Assembly (NCBI RefSeq): GCF_014645815.1
Contig: NZ_BMML01000023.1
Span: 124,001-188,000, forward strand
Length of the DNA: 64,000 nt
Direction of reading: 5' to 3'
Source of the DNA: Streptomyces fuscichromogenes
GTDB taxonomy: Bacteria > Actinomycetota > Actinomycetes > Streptomycetales > Streptomycetaceae
Shown: positions 59,039 to 64,000 of the stretch, piece by piece
Layout: each line of letters starts with the position of its first letter
Numbering within the stretch: position 1 is the first letter of the stretch
Position numbers and translations under genes: made by a program
Notes under the pieces: generated by a model
What the model saw: only the letters and a program-made list of their open reading frames with translations
Databases searched by the model: none
What the model was told of the DNA's origin: nothing

Positions 59039-59611
59039 TCACGCCCTCTTCGGCCGGGCCCGTACGTGCATCCGCTCCCCCTGCGGTCCGAACAGGCTGA
59101 GGAACTCCGCCGGCCCCTCCCCCGTCGACCCGAACCAGTGCGGCACCCGGGTGTCGAACTCGGCCGCCTCGCCCGCCGCCAGCACCACGTCGTGCTCGCC
59201 GAGCACCAGCCGCAGCTTCCCGGACAGCACGTACAACCACTCGTAGCCCTCGTGGGTACGCGGCTCGGGGTCGAGTTTCCGCTGCGGTTCCAGCACCTTG
59301 AAGGCCTGGAGGCCGCCGGGCTGCCGGGTGAGCGGCAGGAAGGTGCGGCCGTACCGCTCCATCGGCTTGGCCCGCACCCGGGGGTCGCCGGCCGGCGGGG
59401 CGCCGACGAGTTCGTCCAGGGGCACCTGGTGGGCCTGCGCGATCGGCAGCAGCAGCTCCAGGCTGGGCTTGCGCAGCCCGGCCTCCAGCCGGGAGAGGGT
59501 GCTGACCGAGATGCCGGTGGTCTCGGAGAGGGCGGCGAGGGTGACCTCGCGCTCCTTGCGGAGCCGGCGCAGCCGGGGGCCCACGCCTGCGAGGACGTCG
59601 TCCGTAGTCAT
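59039..59611 (-). CDS. XRE-family regulator with C-terminal cupin
   Basis: The 190-residue protein has an HTH (TLAALSETTGISVSTLSRLE, residues 23-42) and a cupin sensor domain (THEGYEWLYVLSGKLRLVLG ... AAEFDTRVPHWFG) with the usual HxxxE-type metal/ligand region. The minus-strand TTGACA-17-TGCAAT box ends seven bases from ATG 59611, so its mRNA is probably leaderless. It diverges from the flavoprotein gene at 59690 and most likely represses it. Confidence 0.9.
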   Translation of the reverse strand: MTTDDVLAGVGPRLRRLRKEREVTLAALSETTGISVSTLSRLEAGLRKPSLELLLPIAQAHQVPLDELVGAPPAGDPRVRAKPMERYGRTFLPLTRQPGGLQAFKVLEPQRKLDPEPRTHEGYEWLYVLSGKLRLVLGEHDVVLAAGEAAEFDTRVPHWFGSTGEGPAEFLSLFGPQGERMHVRARPKRA

Positions 59612-59689
59612 GCCTGCATTGCAGTTTCGGCAAAGACGTTTGTCAATCCGGCAGCGGTCGGGCGACTCTCGGCCGCGGAGGTGGTCACC

Positions 59690-60625
59690 ATGACCGATAC
59701 GTACGAGGTGGTCGTCGTCGGAGGCGGCGCGGCCGGGCTCTCCGCCGCGCTGGTCCTGGGCCGGGCCCGGCGCCGCACCCTGGTCGTCGACGCGGGCGAG
59801 CCGCGCAACGCCCCGGCGGCACACATGCAGGGCTTCCTGTCGCGGGACAGTATGCCGCCGGCGGAGTTCCTGGCCGTGGGCCGGGAGGAGATCGCCCGGT
59901 ACGGCGTGGAGCTGGTCCGGGACCGGGTGGTGGGCGCGACCGGGGACGACGGCTTCACGGTCGCGCTGGCGAGCGGCCGGACCGTCCACGGCAGGCACCT
60001 GGTCGTGGCGACCGGCCTGAAGGACGAGCTCCCGCCCGTCCCGGGAGTGGCCGAACGCTTCGGCCGGGATGTGCTGCACTGCCCGTACTGCCATGGCTGG
60101 GAGGTCCGCGACCAGGCGTTCGGTGTGCTGGCCACGACCCCGATGAGCGTGCACCAGGCGCTGATGGTCACCCAGTGGTCCAAGGACGTGGCCCTCTTCC
60201 TGCACCAGGTGGCGGAGGCCGACCTCACCGACGACGACGTGCGCCGGCTGGCCGCCGCCGGGGTACGGGTGGTGCCCGGCGAGGTCGCGGGACTGCGGAT
60301 CGAGCACGACCGGCTGACGGGCGTACGCCTCGCGGACGGGCACGTGCACGAGCGGGAGGCGCTGTTCGTCGCCCCGCGCCCGGTCCCGCGGAACGACCTG
60401 CTGGTCGCGCTGGGCGCGGAGCTCGCCGGCACCCCCTTCGGCAGCTATCCCGTGATCGACGAACGGGGCCTGACGACCGTGCCCGGCCTGTGGGCGGCCG
60501 GCAACGCGAGCGGATTCGCCGAACAGGTGATCAACGCGGCAAGCCGCGGCTACCGGGCCGGCGCCGCGATCAACGGCGAGCTGCTCTTCGCGGACCTGGA
60601 CGCGGCCCCCGCGGCGCGGGCGTAG
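59690..60625 (+). CDS. Thioredoxin-reductase-like FAD-dependent oxidoreductase
   Basis: The 311-residue flavoprotein has an FAD-binding VVVVGGGAAGLSAALVLGRA, the redox pair CPYC in VLHCPYCHGWEVRD, VATGLKDELPPVPG and a C-terminal GLWAAGNASGFAEQVINAAS. This is the short TrxR-like group; the NADPH-binding motif is weaker (FGVLATTPMSVHQAL lacks the standard GxGxxA). GGAGG lies 8 bases before ATG 59690. Divergent from its probable regulator (XRE-cupin). It may reduce a disulfide or act as a dithiol oxidase, as in holomycin/gliotoxin-type enzymes. Confidence 0.87.
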   Translation: MTDTYEVVVVGGGAAGLSAALVLGRARRRTLVVDAGEPRNAPAAHMQGFLSRDSMPPAEFLAVGREEIARYGVELVRDRVVGATGDDGFTVALASGRTVHGRHLVVATGLKDELPPVPGVAERFGRDVLHCPYCHGWEVRDQAFGVLATTPMSVHQALMVTQWSKDVALFLHQVAEADLTDDDVRRLAAAGVRVVPGEVAGLRIEHDRLTGVRLADGHVHEREALFVAPRPVPRNDLLVALGAELAGTPFGSYPVIDERGLTTVPGLWAAGNASGFAEQVINAASRGYRAGAAINGELLFADLDAAPAARA

Positions 60626-60718
60626 CCGGTCCGGGCGAGCGCGGACCACGACGACGGTGCGCGGGCCACGCGGGAACGGACCACGCCGACGATGCCCGAG
60701 CAAACCGACGACGACCGC

Positions 60719-60920
60719 ACCGCCGCGGTCCGGACGCGCCCACTGCGGTCCGGACGCGCCCGCTGCCGTACGGTCCGGCGCCCGCGGCCGTGTGGCCCGA
60801 CGCGCCCACAGCCATATGGTCCGGCGCCGACCGCCGTGTAGCCCGGCACACCCACAGCCATATGGTCCGCGCCCGCTGTCACGCGGTCCGGTGCGCCCGC
60901 TGCCGTGTGGGCCCGGCCCG
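60719..60920 (+). repeat. Degenerate ~23-bp tandem repeat array
   Basis: About eight or nine units related to CGCGCCCACAGCCATATGGTCCGG fill most of the 314-base gap before the ligase gene. CCCACAGCCATATGGTCCG occurs exactly twice, at 60805 and 60851, 46 bp (two units) apart. Units alternate CGGTCCGG and TGGCCCGG ends. No ORF with coding character is seen; the array runs to within 20 bases of the ligase start and may contain its promoter. Confidence 0.75.
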
Positions 60921-60939
60921 CCCGTTGCACCATGGCTGC

Positions 60940-62478
60940 ATGCTGCTGAGTCGGCTTGTCGACGTGTCCCGGGAGATTGCCGCCACCGCGGCCCGGTCCC
61001 GGAAGACCGCGCTGCTCGCGGGGCTCTTCCGGGAGGCGGACCCCGACGACGTGCCGGTCGTCATCCCCTATCTGGCCGGGCGGCTCCCGCAGGGACGGCT
61101 CGGTGTCGGCTGGAAGGTGCTGGGCCGGTCCGTGCCGCCGGCCGCCGCGCCGTCCCTCACCGTCCGGGGCGTCGACGCCCTGCTGACCGAGCTGGGCGAG
61201 GTCTCCGGACCCGGCTCGCAGGCCGAACGGGTGAGGATCGCGGGCGAGTTGATGGGCGCGGCGACGGCGGACGAGCAACGCTTCCTGCTGGGGCTGATCA
61301 CCGGGGAGGTACGGCAGGGCGCCCTGGACGCGGTCGCCGTCGAGGGGCTCGCGCAGGCGACCGGCGCGGACCCGGCCGCCGTCCGCCGGGCGGTGATGCT
61401 CGCCGGGTCCCTCCAGACGGTGGCCGAGGCGCTGTTGGCGGACGGCCCGCCCGCCCTGGACCGCTTCCGGCTCACCGTCGGCCGCCCGGTGCTGCCGATG
61501 CTGGCGCACACCGCATCCTCGGTCGCCGAGGCGGTGGCGAAGCTGGGCGCGTGCGTGGCCGAGGAGAAGCTGGACGGCATCCGGGTCCAGGTCCACCGGG
61601 ACGGCGACACGGTGCGGATCTTCACCCGGACGCTGGACGACATCACCGACCGGCTTCCGGAAGTGGTGGCCGCCGCACGGGAGTTGCGCGGCGAGCGATT
61701 CGTCCTGGACGGCGAGGTGATCTCCTTCGACACGGCCGGCCGCCCCCGCTCCTTCCAGGAGACGGCGGGCCGGGTCGGCTCCCGTACGGACGTGGCGAAG
61801 GCGGCGCGGGAGGTGCCGGTCTCCCCGGTGTTCTTCGACGCGCTCTCCGTCGACGGCCGCGACCTGCTCGACCTCCCCTTCGCCGAACGGCACGCGGAAC
61901 TGGCCCGGCTGGTCCCCGAACCGATGCGGGTGCGCCGGGCACCGGTGTCCGGGCCGGACGGCACCGCGGGCGCCGAGGAGTTCCTCGCGGCCACCCTGGA
62001 CCGCGGCCACGAAGGTGTGGTCGTCAAGGCTCTCGACGCCCCTTACAGCGCCGGCCGCCGGGGCGCCTCCTGGCTGAAGGTGAAACCCGTCCACACCCTG
62101 GACCTGGTCGTGCTGGCCGCCGAATGGGGCCACGGCCGCCGCACCGGCAGGCTCTCCAACCTCCACCTCGGCGCCCGCGACCCGGACGGCGGCTTCGCGA
62201 TGCTCGGCAAGACCTTCAAAGGTCTCACCGACGCGATGCTGGAGTGGCAGACCGCCCGCCTCCAGGAGCTGGCGGTCTCGGACGACGGCCGGGTGGTGAC
62301 GGTACGCCCCGAACTCGTCGTCGAGATCGCCTACGACGGCCTGCAGCGCTCCTCCCGCTACCCGGCCGGCGTCACCCTCCGCTTCGCCCGGGTGGTCCGC
62401 CACCGCGGGGACAAGCGGCCGGAGGAGGCCGATACGGTGGAGACCCTGCTGGCCGCGCACCCGGAGGTACGGCCTTGA
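60940..62478 (+). CDS. ATP-dependent DNA ligase
   Basis: The 512-residue protein has an N-terminal DNA-binding helical domain (residues 1-180) and an adenylation domain with the nucleotidyl-acceptor Lys210 in EEKLDGIRVQ, motif III VSPVFFDALSVDG, motif IV HEGVVVKALDAPY and motif V SWLKVKP, then an OB-fold. This matches the archaeal/eukaryotic-like LigB class found in actinomycetes beside the essential NAD-dependent ligase, with a role in repair. ATG 60940 lacks a clear ribosome-binding site and may be leaderless. The Nudix gene overlaps its stop (TTGA). Confidence 0.92.
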   Translation: MLLSRLVDVSREIAATAARSRKTALLAGLFREADPDDVPVVIPYLAGRLPQGRLGVGWKVLGRSVPPAAAPSLTVRGVDALLTELGEVSGPGSQAERVRIAGELMGAATADEQRFLLGLITGEVRQGALDAVAVEGLAQATGADPAAVRRAVMLAGSLQTVAEALLADGPPALDRFRLTVGRPVLPMLAHTASSVAEAVAKLGACVAEEKLDGIRVQVHRDGDTVRIFTRTLDDITDRLPEVVAAARELRGERFVLDGEVISFDTAGRPRSFQETAGRVGSRTDVAKAAREVPVSPVFFDALSVDGRDLLDLPFAERHAELARLVPEPMRVRRAPVSGPDGTAGAEEFLAATLDRGHEGVVVKALDAPYSAGRRGASWLKVKPVHTLDLVVLAAEWGHGRRTGRLSNLHLGARDPDGGFAMLGKTFKGLTDAMLEWQTARLQELAVSDDGRVVTVRPELVVEIAYDGLQRSSRYPAGVTLRFARVVRHRGDKRPEEADTVETLLAAHPEVRP

Positions 62479-62942
62479 CCGAGCCGAAGCGAAGCGCCGG
62501 ACTGCTGTTGTTCCGGCATACCGGCGAGGGCCTTGAGGTGTTGCTCGGCCATATGGGCGGGCCGTACTTCGCGAAGAAGGACGCGGGGGCGTGGACCGTC
62601 CCCAAGGGCGAGTACGAGCCCGACGAGACCGCCTGGGAGGCGGCCCGGCGCGAGTTCCAGGAGGAGCTGGGCCTGCCGCCGCCGGACGGCGAGGCGATCG
62701 GGCTGGGCGAGGTCCGGCAGACCAACGGCAAGATCGTGACGGCGTGGGCGATCGAGGCGGACCTGGATCCGGCCGCGATCGAGCCCGGCACCTTCACGAT
62801 GGAGTGGCCGCCGAGGTCGGGCCGGATCCAGGAGTTCCCCGAGCTGGACCGGGTGGCCTGGCTGACCCCCGACCGGGCCCGCGAGCTGATCGTCAGGGCC
62901 CAGGCCGCGTTTGTGGACCGGCTGGCCGAGCACTCGGGCTGA
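62475..62942 (+). CDS. Nudix hydrolase
   Basis: The 155-residue protein has a complete Nudix box (GEYEPDETAWEAARREFQEE followed by LG; residues ~44-65) and AWTVPKGEYEP before it. It starts with TTG at 62475 overlapping the ligase stop, so it is translationally coupled. The sequence resembles diadenosine-polyphosphate hydrolase-like Nudix proteins. Coupling with an ATP-dependent ligase suggests removal of adenylylated by-products such as Ap4A, as inference. Confidence 0.9.
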   Translation: MTEPKRSAGLLLFRHTGEGLEVLLGHMGGPYFAKKDAGAWTVPKGEYEPDETAWEAARREFQEELGLPPPDGEAIGLGEVRQTNGKIVTAWAIEADLDPAAIEPGTFTMEWPPRSGRIQEFPELDRVAWLTPDRARELIVRAQAAFVDRLAEHSG

Positions 62943-63017
62943 ACGGAGCCTCCTACGTTGCGATCGGCCCGGCCGCGCGGGAAGGTCGTAGCAAGCCCGC
63001 TCCCAGGGAGGTCAGCC

Positions 63018-64000
63018 ATGCCCATCGCGACGGTCAACCCGGCGAACGGCGAGACGCTCGAAACGTTCGAGGCCATGGACGAGGACGAGCTCGAACGCCG
63101 GCTCGAACTCGCCGAGGCGACGTTCCGCACGTACCGCAGGAGCGCCTTCGCCGAGCGCGCCCGGCTGCTGCACGGGGCCGCCGACCTGCTGGACGCGGAC
63201 CTGGACGACATCGCCCGCACCATGACCACCGAGATGGGCAAGCCGATCAAGCAGGCCCGCGCGGAGGCCGCCAAGTGCGCGAAGGCGATGCGCTGGTACG
63301 CCGACCACGCCGCGGAGCTGCTGGCCGACGAGGAGCCGGCGGAGACGGACGTGAAGGACTCGGGGGCGTCCCGGGTACGGGTGCGCTACCGCCCGATCGG
63401 GCCGGTGCTCGCCGTGATGCCGTGGAACTTCCCGCTCTGGCAGGTGGTCCGCTTCGCCGCGCCCGCGCTGATGGCGGGCAACGTGGGCCTGCTCAAGCAC
63501 GCCTCCAACGTCCCGCAGACCGCCCTGTACCTGGAGGACCTGTTCCACCGGGCGGGCTTCCCGGAGGGCTGCTTCCAGACCCTGCTGATCGGCTCCGGCG
63601 CGGTCGACGACGTCCTGCGCGACGAGCGGGTGAGGGCGGCGACGCTCACCGGCAGCGAGCCCGCGGGCCGCGCGGTCGCCTCCACCGCCGGGGAGATGAT
63701 CAAGAAGACGGTGCTGGAACTGGGCGGCAGCGACCCCTTCGTGGTGATGCCCTCCGCGGACATCGACCGGGCCGCGCGGATCGCGGTGACGGCGCGGGTG
63801 CAGAACAACGGGCAGTCGTGCATCGCCGCGAAGCGGTTCATCGTGCACGCGGACGTCTACGACGCGTTCGCCGAACGGTTCGTGGCGGGGATGGCGGCGC
63901 TGCGGACCGGCGACCCGATGGACGAGGGGACGGACGTCGGGCCGCTCGCGAGCGAGCAGGGGCGGAAGGATCTGGAGGAGCTGGTCGAGGACGCGAGGCG
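63018..64000 (+). CDS. NAD(P)-dependent succinate-semialdehyde/aldehyde dehydrogenase, partial
   Basis: ATG 63018 follows GGGAGG with 7 bases between; the frame leaves the window after about 327 residues. It has VMPWNFPLWQVVRFAAPALM, LTGSEPAGRAVAST, general base Glu234 in LELGGSDPFVV and nucleophile Cys268 in NNGQSCIAAKRF. The N-terminus IATVNPANGETLETF is typical of NADP-dependent succinate-semialdehyde dehydrogenases (GabD-like). Compared with the paralogue at 25958 it lacks the extended N-terminus and shows only general family similarity. Confidence 0.9.
   Translation, partial: MPIATVNPANGETLETFEAMDEDELERRLELAEATFRTYRRSAFAERARLLHGAADLLDADLDDIARTMTTEMGKPIKQARAEAAKCAKAMRWYADHAAELLADEEPAETDVKDSGASRVRVRYRPIGPVLAVMPWNFPLWQVVRFAAPALMAGNVGLLKHASNVPQTALYLEDLFHRAGFPEGCFQTLLIGSGAVDDVLRDERVRAATLTGSEPAGRAVASTAGEMIKKTVLELGGSDPFVVMPSADIDRAARIAVTARVQNNGQSCIAAKRFIVHADVYDAFAERFVAGMAALRTGDPMDEGTDVGPLASEQGRKDLEELVEDAR

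Noticed and set aside
60719..60920. CRISPR array
   Set aside because: Units are about 23 bp, diverged, without unique spacers of constant length, and no cas genes are in the window.
60175..60939. Extension of the ligase reading frame back to 60175
   Set aside because: The extension crosses the flavoprotein gene in another frame and then the degenerate repeat array; the ligase domain begins at 60940.

Overview
The window is high-GC actinobacterial DNA and looks like a Streptomyces chromosome. Supporting signs are codon use strongly biased to G/C in the third position, many GTG starts, ATGA/GTGA-coupled operons, leaderless-looking starts (TAGGGT or TAGTAT boxes 7 bases before the start codon), SpoIIE-type phosphatases, acyl-CoA dehydrogenase pairs, and intergenic repeats that I recall from Streptomyces. 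It holds about 55 protein genes, five or six very short leader-type ORFs, one tRNA and several regulatory elements. Both ends cut through genes.

Bases 1-17000 are a thiamine/sulfur acquisition block. A TPP riboswitch (2048-2170) precedes a THI5-like protein without a signal peptide, a ThiXYZ-like ABC importer and an APH-fold kinase. On the minus strand (15496 to 7004) lie a polar amino-acid type ABC importer and four different luciferase-like (LLM) flavin monooxygenases, then, further right, an Ecm4-like glutathione-transferase-fold gene. Four transcription units here each begin with, or contain, a short ORF ending in a shared pattern (R..VDL.RV.SALC, often with more Cys). These look like cysteine-responsive attenuation leaders. 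A fifth, different Cys/Arg-rich ORF takes its ribosome-binding site from the 3' edge of the TPP riboswitch. This layering of thiamine and cysteine control is the most interesting feature of the window.

Bases 17000-33000 hold small secreted and membrane proteins, two translationally coupled MFS exporters with a divergent leaderless TetR gene, a two-component system beside a His-rich secreted peptide, an aldehyde dehydrogenase, and NmrA/SDR oxidoreductases. A twin 19-bp direct repeat with a 32-bp period occurs both upstream of the MFS/TetR pair and upstream of the aldehyde dehydrogenase 5 kb away, which suggests one TetR regulon. A tRNA-Pro(GGG) and a second MFS/TetR pair with its own palindromes follow.

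Bases 33000-46000 contain two SpoIIE-type phosphatases (one a fusion with an AcoR-like sensor and an anti-sigma kinase domain), a cyclase-family hydrolase with a Pro-Glu repeat, a CUT2 sugar ABC operon, a DedA protein, a double Lrp/AsnC regulator and an MFS gene broken by a one-base frameshift.

Bases 46000-64000 contain glucarate dehydratase, a NarL-type two-component system with a MacB-like ABC transporter, DUF779, a phosphodiester glycosidase, a PLC-like phosphodiesterase, an acyl-CoA dehydrogenase/quinone reductase operon, an XRE-cupin regulator divergent from a thioredoxin-reductase-like flavoprotein, a degenerate ~23-bp repeat array, an ATP-dependent DNA ligase with a Nudix hydrolase, and a partial aldehyde dehydrogenase. 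All calls come from reading the sequence; no database search was possible.
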